The position numbers and the translations under genes are program-made. A stretch of DNA of 64,000 nucleotides from Zhengitettix transpicula (Eukaryota; Arthropoda; Insecta; Orthoptera; Tetrigidae): positions 82,662,032-82,726,031 of the forward strand of contig CM073591.1 of assembly GCA_037074705.1 (NCBI GenBank), written 5' to 3'. This document shows positions 11,689 to 23,779 of the stretch, in pieces. A model generated the notes under the pieces. It did no database searches. It was given only the letters and a program-made list of their open reading frames with translations, and was not told the origin of the DNA. Every line of letters starts with the position of its first letter. Position 1 is the first letter of the stretch.

Positions 11689-11742
11689 ATATAAGTATAT
11701 ATATATATATAAGTATATATATATATATATATATATATAAGT
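11648..11742. repeat. (TA)n microsatellite interrupted by AAG
   Basis: About 95 bp of TA dinucleotides broken by TTTATA and by repeated ATAAGTATAT units. The 60-codon Tyr/Ile frame across it is an artefact of the repeat. Confidence 0.95.
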
Positions 11743-13239
11743 AAATGTGTTTTCTTCTTTTTCTCGTACAGGTCTGTTAAAATTAATTTTTACCCATACT
11801 TTTCTTTGGGTATTAAATTTCAACACACGAATTGATTAGAGAAACACATATATTTATTAAGATGTTATTGCTTAGTTTAAAAGCTTCTATAGAGATATCA
11901 GGAAAATATTTCAATTTAAAAAAATGAAAAATGTTTCTTACTCCAAATAAAGAACGTCATGTGAAATGGGATAGTTGTTATGACCCAGATTACTCCACAC
12001 ATTGAGTACATTTAGAAACCACTACGTAAGAGTTCGTCCGATAAGAATCCGAAGTGCAAGTTCGGGTCGAAACTGTTAGTAAACTTGGAACTTTCCCGTG
12101 TTGGAAAGAAAGGTAGTTCCGGCCAGTCGGGTCCATTCTGTTGTGTGAGTGCTACGGCTACAGATTAACTGTGTCCTATTTGCTCCGAGTGCAAGGCGCC
12201 ATGTTTGTTGTGGTTTGATTAGAGCTGTTGTTTGCTTGAGGAGTTAGGAAAGCATGTTCGAACATCGCACGTTGTGGTCGAAATACGAGACTATACATCA
12301 ATATACATTTTTCATTTTACTTTTTTGTTTGATTATAAATAGATTTTCTACTTTACGTTAGTAAATGAAATTCTAAATTATTTACTACGTCAAAAGGGAC
12401 TAAAAGCGTTTGGATGTTGCAAGTTTTTAAGAAAGAAACAAAAACAACAAAATCCCTCTGAGGAATGATACTCATCTAGAACGTTATCAAATGGAATGAG
12501 ATTATGAGTATGTATTTGTTGAAGTAGATATCGACATTAAATTCTGTTTTGTGTAGATTACATGACATTATGAAGTATCACAAATACTACATAACAATCT
12601 TTACTTGCAATAAGAGTTAGAATCCTGACCAAAATTGCTTTTTAAGACTGTTAATATATTAATTACGAATTACAAATGTTACTAATAATACTTCAAACTA
12701 TTGTGCGTTATTCTGTTCAGTTAATCGTATAATATGTAGTGAAAAACATTTAAATACTTTATTATTAAAACATTATAGAGGTTTGATTTCGCACAAATGG
12801 GGCAATTTTGTTTACCCCAACTTCAATAAATAGTCTTATCTTAGCTGTTCAGTTAAATTTAGCAGACTTGGCAACATTTTGCTTGCCACATTTGCCAACC
12901 ACGAGTTGAGAGAGTTGTTTTGCGAAGCGAGGCTCTGAATATACATCTATAAACTACTTCGTGTGTGTCTAATGGAGACTGATAATGAAATGCAAGGATC
13001 CTCGAGTAATGGCTTGCTCGGCACACTCCCACGAAGAGCAATACGCAAATCAGACTTCGGTATTTCCTGTATTTTAATGTATAGGGATCTATTACGAACA
13101 AAAATATATTTTTATAAATTAACTATCTTCAAGAGTTTACATTAGCAATGGATTAATTGGAATAAGAACAGTAAAAATTAACTACAATATAGGTATAGGA
13201 ATAAAAACAATTTTAAACATTGCAATGGAAAAATGTTAA
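11743..13239. other. Intron sequence with unassigned GC-richer pieces
   Basis: The segments 12045-12300 and 12855-13060 are richer in GC than their surroundings. The first contains TGTGTGAGTGCTACGGCTAC and GTGGTTTGATTAGAGCTG and looks like an interspersed repeat. The second has overlapping frames of 80 and 60 codons with no known domain. No splice-framed exon could be supported. Confidence 0.35.
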
Positions 13240-13880
13240 ACTCATCATAAACATGGGGACAGAGCAAATATTGATCCTTTAACAAGTTCAATGTCATCAC
13301 TAAACTCAGTGACATCCATAACGCCGGATTCGAGCCCAATCTAGGTTGCTTTTTGCGTTACTTTTCTGTAATACAACTCCACCCTCCCCCTTAAGGGTGC
13401 TCTCCTCCAAAACGGATTGGGGTTGTAATTATACTTAAAGAACATCTAGAGAAATATTATGAATATCATTGACACCGATAAAAATGTATACAACGCATAT
13501 ATCGGCCGGTTGACATGTTTGAAAGTTTTTACATGTTCCCACCCTCGCGTTGTCCGGGTCATCATAATTAAACTCAGCGATATCCATAACCACGATTTTA
13601 CTCGAATCACGGTTCTTTTTGCGTTATTTTAACGTAATACCGTTCCACTCACACCCTTAAGGGTGGTCCTTTCCCACGCTGTTAGGGGTTGAAATTATAT
13701 ACGGATAACATCGGTAGAAACAATATCAATGTCTTTGATCTCTAAAAATATTTATCCGACTTAAATATCGGCCATTTTACCATATTTGACTATTTCCTCC
13801 CCGTCCACAACGTTCCTGGGGATAGTAGACGTGTCTCACCCCGACAGAGCAAATGTAAGGAACGGAACACACACACACAC
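13240..13880 (+). repeat. Tandem-monomer interspersed repeat, copy 1
   Basis: At least two diverged monomers of about 270 bp lie head to tail. Each starts near ACTCAGTGACATCCATAAC (13303; variant at 13570), runs through a CTTAAGGGTG block and a GGGGTTGAAATTAT block, and reaches ATATCGGCC before the next monomer. Copies occur at 44755-45475 (same strand) and at 55880-56370 and 62715-63480 (opposite strand). There is no coding potential. The unit ends next to the palindrome at 13881. Confidence 0.8.
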
Positions 13881-13899
13881 ATAAAACAGAATGTTTATT

Positions 13900-13941
<42 letters not shown>

Positions 13942-13960
13942 AATAAACATTCTGTTTTAT
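13881..13960. repeat. Perfect 80-bp palindrome around a (TA)n core
   Basis: The arms ATAAAACAGAATGTTTATTT (13881-13900) and AAATAAACATTCTGTTTTAT (13941-13960) are exact reverse complements and enclose only GTA(TA)nTAC. The whole 80 bp is self-complementary and could extrude as a cruciform. The arm sequence is close to the terminal motif of the adjoining tandem-monomer repeat (compare CACTTTGTTTTATTTATTAG at 45371-45390), so this may be two repeat ends meeting tail to tail. Confidence 0.95.
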
Positions 13961-14104
13961 TTTTACAACAAGAAGAACATAGATTATTGAATTTGTGCTT
14001 TAAATATTTAAATAAACTTTAAATGAACCAAACTGTATAGTAAATTAATTCGTAAGCTACAAAAGATATATTACAACATAAATTTGTTTAAGTTAAAATT
14101 ATTT

Positions 14105-14320
14105 TTAAGTACATTTTTGCATTTGGCAAAAATTGAAATCGTATTTTTCAATGGACTGAATTATACTTTCATTTACATTGATAGAAAGTCTATTTGTTGC
14201 ACCTGCCCATTGAATCTGCATCAACGAGAATTTTCTCTCCACGTTACCATTAAGCACAGGTGTGGAGAAAATGTAGTCCCACGTGTGATATAAATCATAA
14301 TATTGCTGGGGAAATTCCAC
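14105..14320 (-). pseudogene. hAT-family transposase C-terminal (dimerisation) remnant
   Basis: The minus-strand frame encodes the C-terminal dimerisation segment of an hAT-superfamily transposase, the part that holds the transposase complex together and contributes to the active site. Visible hallmarks are NGNVERKFSLM (normally N-x-x-x-E-R-x-F-S), then NRLSINVNESIIQS (normally N-R-L-x-x-x-x-x-x-x-L) and a KYDFNFCQ tail. The frame is open for about 70 codons, but no upstream catalytic domain or terminal repeats are seen, so it is a truncated copy within the intron. Confidence 0.8.
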
Positions 14321-14924
14321 CTTTATATGCGAAAATATAACTACTCATTTTATTACAGTTATTTTTACATTCCAATTTGTTCGGGACACTGGGACAAGAG
14401 GCTTAAAACCGGTGACAATCCCGATTAATTGGGATGCGTGGCAACCCATAAATAAAAACAAACCACAACCTTGAGAAAAGAAGAAACGTTAAATCTCTTC
14501 CATAATATTTTAACCGTTAAAATATAAATACTTATAATTCATTCTATAATTATAGTTAATAATATTTCTATTGACAACTTTTTTTTAAGAAGAATCGAAT
14601 TCCATTAGTATTTGATTAATAGTAGTAAGAGTTTAATGAATAATTAAACATAGTCTGAAAGCAGAAAATATTAGAAGAGAATTGGTACAGTGCTTTAAAT
14701 TTAAGTTTTAAGAAAATGCGAAAAATAATGTTTTACTATTTGTGTGAGAATTTAAATTGAAAGAAAAAAAAATCTTATTTGTGTGAAAAATTACTGTCCA
14801 GAAAAAGGTCGAAGCATAATAGAGGACTTCATTACGGTATACCCATAATTTACTGTTGAACTCGGGAAGAGTCTATTACAAAAATTTAAAGGTTAGTAAA
14901 AAAAATTATGTGAAAAAGAAAAAT
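14321..14924. other. AT-rich intron sequence, no gene seen
   Basis: The only GC-richer piece is 14390-14465 (GGACACTGGGACAAGAGG to GGCAACCCATAA), possibly the tail of the hAT copy or another repeat. Confidence 0.35.
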
Positions 14925-15136
14925 GGCCGAACTCCTGTGGTATAGGGGTCAGCGTTACTGCCTCGCATCACAGAGGGTTCGAACCCCGGCGAGAGCATGC
15001 ATGTTGTGTCCGTCAGTTTCCATTCTGAGAAACTCCCATCTAATTAGTTCCCAGACAAAGATAAAATGCAACTAAGTACAAAGTCGCTAATGACAACTGT
15101 AGATGGGACTGTAAATAAATTAAAGTAATAAAATAA
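14925..15136 (+). mobile_element. tRNA-derived SINE, same family as 4630-4822
   Basis: A-box-like TGGTATAGGGGTCAGC (14938-14953) and a strong B box GGGTTCGAACCCC (14975-14987) are followed by a SINE body with GAGAAACTC and a tail TGTAAATAAATTAAAGTAATAA. The sequence matches the minus-strand copy at 4630-4822 through head, body and tail. Confidence 0.88.
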
Positions 15137-17954
15137 GATAAAAATTACAGAATTGTAATGATAAACGTTTATTAGTTTAATAAAGTAAAAATATAGTGCA
15201 TAAACTATAGTAATGTCAGAATTATATAGTAATGCCAAACTGTTATCGAAAATAGTTTGTATATGAACATGAAGATTTAAATGTGTACCCGGAATACTAA
15301 TGTTTAGGGGCAAAAACAATTAAACGATAGCAATGCACAGTTTCTATATATTTTTCTTCAGTCATTGCTGTCCAAAAGCAATACGTTAATAACAACGCCT
15401 ATACTCGTGAAAAATTAAAAAAGTTGTGTGAATGAAAATTAAATTACTTTCTGTATCCAAGATTATATTAGTAAGATTTCTGCTATTTCGTACTGAACAC
15501 AATAATTTTATTCTGAAGGAAAGCTTTCACCTGGAGTTGACTTTTTACTGCAGACTTCCATTAACGTCTTATTCGCCGTTTCTACGTCTTGTCTCTACTA
15601 TTATTCGAAGCACGGGCCTTGAACGACGCGAAATTGTTAGGTTGTTGCAGAATATCCCTCGCTCTCAGGTGGGGTAGGAAAATGTTTGTCTCAGGCCAAC
15701 AGTTGAGATACCACAAGCATACGAATGAGACTCAACTATGCCAATGTTTTCGTAATTCTACGTGAAATACCTAAATGGCACATACCTAAGTGATACATTA
15801 TACACACATAATGTACATTCATCCGCCTATATCAATTTCTATACAATAAAAAGTCATTTTCAATAAAGGAACAATGTTAATATGAATATATGGATTTTAG
15901 ATTCCTATCAGGTAATTATAGTTATATATTAAACACGAAAGTAGCATAAATAAAGATAAGTATTACGTGCCGAATTTAGACTATTGTATCAAGTATTTTT
16001 TTGACAAATTGTTATCTCAATTTAATGCGTGTGTGATGATTATATGTTGTTAACTTGTGATTTTATAAAATTATTTAGTCAGACAGAGGGATTATTTATC
16101 AGTAGACAATATCAAATGACTCAAAAACAGAAACAAATAAATGTTTTCAGTGTCATATTCGACCTTAGCTGGATATTTCGATTTTTCTTTCACTGTATCA
16201 CTTTAGGGTCTAAAGTGAAGAAGCCGACACCAGACTAAATGGATTGAAAATTTTAGTACAGAATCAAAAAGTCAATGCGCCAAATTAATATGGCCTAAGT
16301 GTTCACTGAGCACGTTATTCTCGAAACAACAAATTTTATTAATTAATGTTCATTAAATACTCATTGAAATGGCAGAAATTAGTTATTTCCAAAAACAGTA
16401 ACTGCTCTTAGTCTTCATTTAGAACGAAATGCATAAATAAAAGGAAATTAGAATTGTGTCGAAGATTAGCTGAGAATTATTCATTTTAAATAAGACAAAT
16501 AAGATACAAGTAAACTTTGTGGACTTTCATTTAGTAAAAACATATTTTCACATAATTTAGAACAGAAGTACATTATATATTTAATCGCAATACATAAGCA
16601 GAAATATTTAATGAGAAAAATCATGAAAACTCTAAGTTTGGAGCCAAATTCTGATTTATAATTTTCTGTGTATTTGTGATGTAAATAATGATTTAAGAGC
16701 TCGTAGTCTTAATAAGTTTCAAGAAAGGCAAGTCTGTTACTTCTGTTTAGATTATTGTTAAAATGTTTTAATGTATATTACAATTACAAATCTTTCATAT
16801 TAACACGATTCGGAAAAACTTATTCAAGATTAAAATAAAATTAAAAGGATAGTCCGTGTAAGAAAATTTTTCTGTATTCTTAAATACTTTAACATACATA
16901 TTAAACTTATGAATTCGTTGAAATGTTAATGGTAATTAATATTGGAGATGTTTATATGGAGTCAATGACATATTGAGAGTGAAAATTGGTTAATATACAG
17001 GATTCGTTAATAAAGTCAGTTGTATTGAATATACAAATGCATATATAATCTGGTGTATTATTATGCTAATTGGATACAAAAAACTGAGACAGATTATTTG
17101 ATTAAATTTAATTTACAATAAATGGGGTTTCCTACGACCATGAAAGCACATAGCGCCTTTTCAGTTTGTATGGATAAAGTATTTTTGTTTCTGGTAGGAA
17201 TTATATAATACACTATAACAGTCCTATGAGCCTTAAATTCGTTATATTATTTAAAACATCGAGGAGATTTCGGCATTCTTACGCCATTATCACTGTTGGC
17301 GTATATAAAAAGCATTATTACAAACATATATATGATGCATAATAAAACCTAATTAACACCTTCGTAATATAATTTCTTCTATGTGGCCACATGGTTACTA
17401 ATTAGGCATTATTGTTATAGGTTCAAAAACGTATTGTGTACTATTGCAGATGTTGTCTATTTGGCATTTAAAAAACGTCTGATTCAATGTGGCTCATTGT
17501 CTACAATGCTAAGAAATCGAATACACAATACTATCGAATAAGTTAACTAATATGACTATAATTAGAAACAATTCTTCGGACAAAATGGTAGAAAAAGGTA
17601 AACACATCCAATATCACATTAATTTTATATTCAAATCACCCAATGCACCAAAAAATAAACGTAGCTATAAACTTAATACATAGATCTAAAAAATTAATAG
17701 ACAAAATATATTACATAGTAAAAAACAAAAAATTATAATATCTGAACATTATAGAAATTATGGTTTGGAAAATCCAGCAGTATAAAGATAAAGACACTAA
17801 CGTGCCAAATAACAGTATAACTAATTCCCTCAAACAACTAAAGGGTGGCATCAAACAGTATTTTAAAGTAATTGATGAAGACAATAAGAATAGTACTAAT
17901 AACACAATAACACTTAAAATGTTAACCAATAAATTATTTTCATATCAATAAATT
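15137..17954. other. AT-rich intron sequence, no gene seen
   Basis: About 2.8 kb with low complexity and no recognisable element until the Penelope-like fragment. Positions 15540-15670 are slightly GC-richer. The 63-codon frame at 17760-17951 sits just upstream of the GIY-YIG frame and may be an eroded part of the same element. Confidence 0.4.
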
Positions 17955-18395
17955 CATAATTACTATTCCGTAAAGTATTATCTTCTAAGAGATAATGATA
18001 TAGATGTAATAAAATTCAAGTTCAAAAAATAATAAAACGAAAACCTTATTGATACAATACTTGTTAATTGAACAAAAATATGTAATACATAAAATCGATT
18101 GCAACGATTGTAAAACATTGTATATTGCACACACGGGGACTAGTTTCAAGGTGAAAATCATTATTTATACGATCAATTTGGGTGAGAATTCCAAAACTGA
18201 AACAGGCCTTTCGTCCCATCATAAATCATGTAAGCATACGATTTTTTTGATAACGTGAAAATATTACATAAAATGATTGATTATCATAAATTAAAATGTT
18301 TCTAACCTATTTATATTTACAATAATAGAGTTGACACTCTAAACACTCGACAAGAAAGTCTTGGTATAGAGAAATTTATTCAAACATTCTTCTAG
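17955..18395 (+). pseudogene. Penelope-like retroelement remnant with GIY-YIG endonuclease
   Basis: The frame around 18040-18258 encodes a GIY-YIG-type endonuclease end like those of Penelope-like elements, where the nuclease nicks target DNA for reverse transcription. Visible are KYVIHKIDCNDCKTLYIAHT, which matches the usual V-Y-K-I-x-C-x-x-C...Y-I-G-Q-T pattern with the YIG changed to YIA, and a following S-x-H...C-K-H motif near 18220-18240. Past a stop, the sequence continues with a KILH-like string (about 18258-18290), typical of the C-terminal tail. The RT domain is not visible upstream, and the copy is dead. Confidence 0.7.
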
Positions 18396-21300
18396 AACTA
18401 ATTTAATCGAGCCGTGATAATCGACAGATTTTAATAATACAATTTATGGTCAACAGTGAAAATGACATAAAAATTTCTAAATCTCTTGTTTTTTTAAATA
18501 ATATAACGAACTAAAGATTGACGAGACAGTATATGATATTATAATTCATATCAGTGACACTAAGAATACAGTCGTTTTGTGTTATTAACGTATGTATACA
18601 ATTGTTTTGTACTGTATGGAAGGAAACTATCAAATACTGATAAACGACTTTTTCCTAAGTCATTAATTGTATTCATTTCTATACCGTAACATCTTATAAG
18701 TTCATTTATGACCAGAGTTATAACTTCATATTACGAGCCATTGTACATTCATGATGCTCTGATCTTAGTTTTCTCCATTGTTAACAGATAAAGATATGTT
18801 CGAGAAGTAGCACGCGATACAATGTCCATGACCGAATGCCTTTGAAGAGCGTATTTCTTTTGCCTTTAGTACCGGGCTCACTCCCTCAATAATTTTCACA
18901 CGTACGACGTAAATTCGGATACGGGCTGACTCAGTTTTGGGCTATAAAGTTTTGGGGTTAATGGCAGCTTCTCGACTGTGCAGTTCCTTGCTCCAGGAAC
19001 CAGCGTTTTATGGTACTCGCCAGAACTTGGAATATGCCCTTGTGACCGGAGCCCAGTAGTATTAAGTGTCTTTTAACGGCCACGTCTTAAGGCCCGTAAT
19101 TATAAGCTTTAAAGTCTTCTCTGCTTTCATAACCATAAGGTAAGAAAGTTCAACGGCGTTGCCTAACTGAGTTTGACAAATTTACTTAATCTATTCATGG
19201 ATTTTATTTAGTCCGACTACCTAAAATATAGTTCCTCTTGCAACTTTCGTTTGCATGAGAAGACATATTAAAATGAGCTATTGATTGGTTGAATGGTTAA
19301 ACTGTCGTCAAAACTAGATTAGTGTCTATAATTACTTTGAAATTTATACGAATACATTCAACTACTACAGTCGATATATATATAAAGAGAATTACAAATG
19401 AGATTAATTATGAATATTAGTTAAATGTATCCTACCCTATTTTAAAAAATTTAAAATTCAAAATTTAATTAAAGTATTTGGAAGAGTTATCAGAGAAATT
19501 TGTTTGTAAATATACAAAAAAAAACCAGTTCAGAAGGTATTATGTTGATTCAACGTGTAAAGAAGTATTTTTCAAAACCCAATCTAACGACATATTACGA
19601 GTAACACGAACGTTTTTGTTACATCAGAATTTACATTGATACGTTATACACAGGTAGAAAAATAATACTAAAATTAAGGTATTGAAGTGATTCTAGAATG
19701 TTGGTTAGTAAGAAATGATGTTACTGTTGTGAAACATTTACATGTTTGAAATTAAATAAATTTCTACAGACATTTTAAAATATTTTATTCAAAACAACGA
19801 CGTTTTTTGTCATACATGATGACAAAGACAAACAATATTTCAAATGACAAATTTACAACATGTATTCTTATTCTTCTTTACTAAAATGTAAAATAATATA
19901 ATAGTTAATATTGAAAATGTATAAACCGATTTTAAATATTAGATTGTTTTAATTTTTTATATAAAGGACTACGAAGAAATAAATATTTTAAATTTGTGAT
20001 TAGATATATTGTTTGTTATTTTCACCATTAATTACAAAAAAATTCTTACCTTAGAAACATAACAACCGTTGAAAGACAAAATGAGCGGAAACTTCGTTGT
20101 TTTGATAAAATATTTTAAATTGTTAGTAAAAATAGGTCGTTAATTTATTTAATGTATATTATTAATAAAAACCGTCCAAAAAGTGTTATTTATATAGTTT
20201 ATTTTTGAAGTTTAATACTCCGTTTGCTTTTAAGGGGCAGCTCTTCGTCACCAAACTGACTAGTAATAATTGCCACGAAAATACAATTTTTAGGTTCATG
20301 CCAAAAGGATCGAGAGTCGAGACATTGAATCTCGGAAGACACTTGGCACACGAAATTATTCCTCAGAAAAATAGCTCATCCATATTACTTTACCACTAAT
20401 TTTACGAAGTTTTTCTCATATGTAAGGAATATTTAATTACGTTATTTTGATATTGAAAACTGGCTCGTGTTTGTCTAATTAATGATTAAATAATTTAAAT
20501 CATTGAAATTTATACTTTGTCGCATCATCCAGTTTATTCGGCCATTTGTCATTTTATTGAAAAAAAAAAAATTGGAGGAAACTAGTTCAACAAATGTTTC
20601 GCGCGAACACAGGAAATGTTGACTACAGTTCTTGGCTACGAATGTTGTATAACAATAAGGAGCAATTGTGTATACGAACTTGGTTATTAATTACATGCCA
20701 AATAAATATTTAAACTATGTTATGCTTCAATGCTTCCTAAAACCCAACGTTTTAAAATCTTATGAAATTAATTAAAATCTTGAGTAGTTTGAATGTATCT
20801 TCTTATCGGGAATTCTTAGTTTTCTTAAAGAAACGCAGTTTCTTTTGCAGGTGATAAAATGCTTATGAATAAATGATTTGTCTTGACAAATGTTAACAGA
20901 AATAATTTGGGTATTTTAAATTTCTTGAAACATAGAAGTAAATTACTGCCGTTTGAACTTTAAGCTCAGACGGAAAAGCGGACGATCAAGCAAGAGTAGT
21001 AACTATATTACGAAGTCAGAGAGAAGTTTATGAGGTAAGAGTTACTTGGAAAAGTATATTAAACGTTAAATATTTAAAGAGAAGGGAAGTAGACGAAATA
21101 GCAAGTCTAAATATTGTAGCCAACTTGGAACGGTCGTGCCTAATTTGAACATGTACACTACCAAACCGTCTCGTTGTGGGATAAATAGACATATCATTAC
21201 AACGACTATCGATTAATTGTGACAAGTTTACTTGGAGCGTATGGTCGAAAACGAGGCTTGTTTAACAAATTTAATAAACTTTCCTGACGGGATTAAACCG

Positions 21301-21849
21301 CCGACGCGCCATCAAAACAATTTCAATTCTCTCGCCCAACAGAAATTATAAAATATTTTATTTTAATTTATTGGCAACGCCAGGTTTTAAATCAGTCAGG
21401 ACAAACATTTAACTGCCTTAAGAACATTCATTTAAATTTATGATTGAAGTAGCTTTCAGCATATTCCAGAATATACTTAATTAAGTAAGACTATAAAGAT
21501 TTCATAAGTGGAATCCATCATTTTTCACCTTTTTTGTTCCTTAATAATCAAGACATAAATTATTAACTCAATCTATGTGTGTTCCAGATAGAAATTTAAA
21601 ATCAGCGGGATTTTCAGATTGCACTGTATTTAATCAAATATGTCCAAATTTTTATGGTCAACTCCAAAAATCTATAATTTTAAACTAAAACATTTCGCAT
21701 GCGGTTCTGTAAAATAAAATTGGTCTTGCTTTATCCATCTAGAAATTCAATTGAGTTTATGTTTCTATCTAGAAAACGGATACATTTGATTTAAAATTTA
21801 GGCCTCGATTATTGAGGAACACAAAAAAAAATTATAATGTTACCGAACG
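18396..21849. other. AT-rich intron sequence, one GC-richer segment
   Basis: No gene is recognised. The segment 18760-19110 is GC-richer, includes a small hairpin (GTTCCTTGCTCCAGGAAC near 18985), and looks like an unknown dispersed repeat. The rest is AT-rich without repeats I can name. Confidence 0.35.
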
Positions 21850-21965
21850 TAGATAGCCGACCTGCTTCAGTATAGTGATCAGCAACATTTCCTCGCATCA
21901 CAGAGATCGCGTCGAATACCGGCACGGAGTGTGTCCAAACCCATTACGGAACTTCCGCTGTTCAC
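21850..21965 (+). mobile_element. Degraded tRNA-derived SINE head
   Basis: TAGCCGACCTGCTTCAGTAT, then AGTGATCAGCAAC, CCTCGCATCACAGAG and CGTCGAATACCGGC, parallels the head of the SINE at 14925 (GGCCGAACTCCTGTGGTATA, GGGTCAGCG, CCTCGCATCACAGAG, GTTCGAACCCCGGC). The B box has several substitutions and the tail is missing. Confidence 0.7.
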
Positions 21966-22224
21966 GCCTGCACGATTGAACACTACATTAGGTTATCATC
22001 ATTACCGACGGAAGACATAGAAAACAACCGTAGTAGTAATTCCCAAGATAAAAACGCTATAGTTGATATACGAGTCGACAGAAAAGTGTATCTAAATACG
22101 TTTGTAAAAATTGCAGCACCATGAGGGACTCCTCCGAAATCAATGAAATTTCGTGTACAAACGGCCTGTGCTGATACAAATAAATGATTAAAATTACAAA
22201 TCAAAAAAGAAATATTACATGACG

Positions 22225-22345
22225 AAATTCAGTATTTTGTGAAGCCACCTCGCGCTGCAATAAGTGCTGCTGTACGACGTGGAATGGAATCAAAAAGAAT
22301 TTTAATGAGTGCCTGAGGAAGAGCATTCCTCAGCGTCGAAAGAGG
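22225..22345 (-). pseudogene. Tc1-like transposase C-terminal fragment
   Basis: On the minus strand the stretch encodes LPQALIKILFDSIPRRTAAL followed by IAARGGF and a stop. This is the last part of a Tc1-family transposase and corresponds to LPQTQIQILFHSMPRCIAAL...GFTNK of the plus-strand copy ending at 24289. It abuts, head to head, the N-terminal Tc1 fragment that begins at 22346 on the plus strand, so two different copies have been joined or one has been rearranged. Confidence 0.85.
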
Positions 22346-22585
22346 GTGACATTTCAGCAAGTTACGGAGTTTGAACGTGGAAGAATCATCGCACTTCGTG
22401 AAGGAGGGATTTCTTTTCGTGCAATAACAGCTTGTATGGAGCGTAACACAAGCACAGTGATGTGGCGATGACGGACCATTCAATTTCATCTCGACAGTTG
22501 GCAGAACGCTGGTGCACTGCTACAGGTATATCATTGTGTGCTTCAACAATTCGTCGACGTGTTTTGCACCGTAGACTGCGTGTAA
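22346..22585 (+). pseudogene. Tc1-like transposase N-terminal (HTH) fragment
   Basis: The plus strand encodes TEFERGRIIALREGGISFRA, then ITACMERNTSTVMWR and a stop. This is the first helix-turn-helix of a Tc1-family transposase, which binds the terminal repeats. A second piece with RQLAERWCTATGISLCAST and IRRRVLHRRLRV represents the second HTH. The frame is then broken at about 22585, where unrelated sequence beginning GGCCCCTTTCACACG intervenes. The C-terminal half resumes near 23780. Confidence 0.85.
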
Positions 22586-23720
22586 GGCCCCTTTCACACG
22601 TCGATTCCGAGTCTGTCAGTCACGTCTGAAGCAGTCAATCGGGCCGTGGGCGCCAGACGCTCCGTTCACACGGCGATTCACGTCGTCGACACGTCTCCGA
22701 TACACGAAATGAGTCGCTCTGAACCTGCGACCTACTCGAGACTTTAAAGCCTGGAGGTAGCTCACGGACTATTGACGGCAGTGGGACCGTTCAGACGGCG
22801 AGTCTGTGTATCAGTCTCGCTCCCGCTCCACGCTTTCATTGCGTATTCTAGTGCTCTTGTTCCAGTGTTTCCTTTACTTTTTATTAATAAAATAATTTTA
22901 TAAATATGTATAAAAATTTATAAATATTTCCATGACTTTTCTAAAAAAATAACAAATGAATATGACTTAGGAAATAGCCGAAAGCTCCCGTTTGATATTA
23001 TTTTATTTGAGGACTAATAATGGTTTCTTAATTTATTATTAATTTTATTAAACGTCTTTATCCAGAATTTCTATAAATATTTCCGATAATGTCAGTGTAT
23101 ATGTATATTCGTCATTCGAACGCGATGATGTTTGGATATATTTTTAACGCGTTATATAAGCAGCTCATTTGAATGAAAATATAATACGTTTTGTCTTTAT
23201 CAAGAAGTTTATTATAACACTTGGCGACAATGAGAGACGCGCGTATTGTTTACCCCTGTCATAAGATCATCCATTAGTTCTAGTGAGCAATAAAGTGAAT
23301 GCACCTCTTTGTTCATGTACTTGGTTTACGGGATGTACCCACTGTTTCTCTTTTCTTTTCCCGGAATTCCTACGCAAATAACACACAGCTAATGTTTCCA
23401 AATCGTCCATTTGTTTCTTTAATTTAAAAATAAAAGTAAAATGTTGACTGGTAAGCTGACGAAATGAGAAAGGACAAGTGCGTGAGAGTTTGGAGGACGG
23501 AGTAGGGTGGAGTTAGGGAGAGGAGGCGACTGTGTCATTACTTTTTCGTACCGCCGACGTGTAAAGCAGACAAGACTCACAGACACGGAATCGTCGTATG
23601 AAATGTTCCAAAGAGTTCCTTTATACGAAATTCCTCTGACGCAAAACCTTCTGCGCCTATGGGGAAAAAAGGGCTCACAGACATAGACTAGTGTGCAGAT
23701 TGCCAACAAGTGATATTTTC
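22586..23720. mobile_element. Insertion interrupting the Tc1 copy (unknown DNA element)
   Basis: The Tc1 reading frame stops making sense at about 22585 and resumes at about 23780. The inserted sequence starts with GGCCCCTTTCACACGTCGAT and has CGAGTCTG nearby. Toward its right side (23555-23605) it shows an inverted relative: on the minus strand, CGATTCCGTGTCTGTGAG and TTTACACGTCGG. This looks like a DNA transposon with imperfect terminal inverted repeats and an AT-rich middle without coding potential. The terminal CACACG/ACACGTCG style resembles some cut-and-paste families, but I cannot assign one. Confidence 0.45.
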
Positions 23721-23779
23721 TGATAATATCGCTTTCCTTTTGGGTACTGTGATGGCGCCATTCGTTTTTAACTCTATTC

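Noticed and set aside
11644..11826. 60-codon Tyr/Ile-rich minus-strand frame
   Set aside because: It is a translation of the (TA)n microsatellite.
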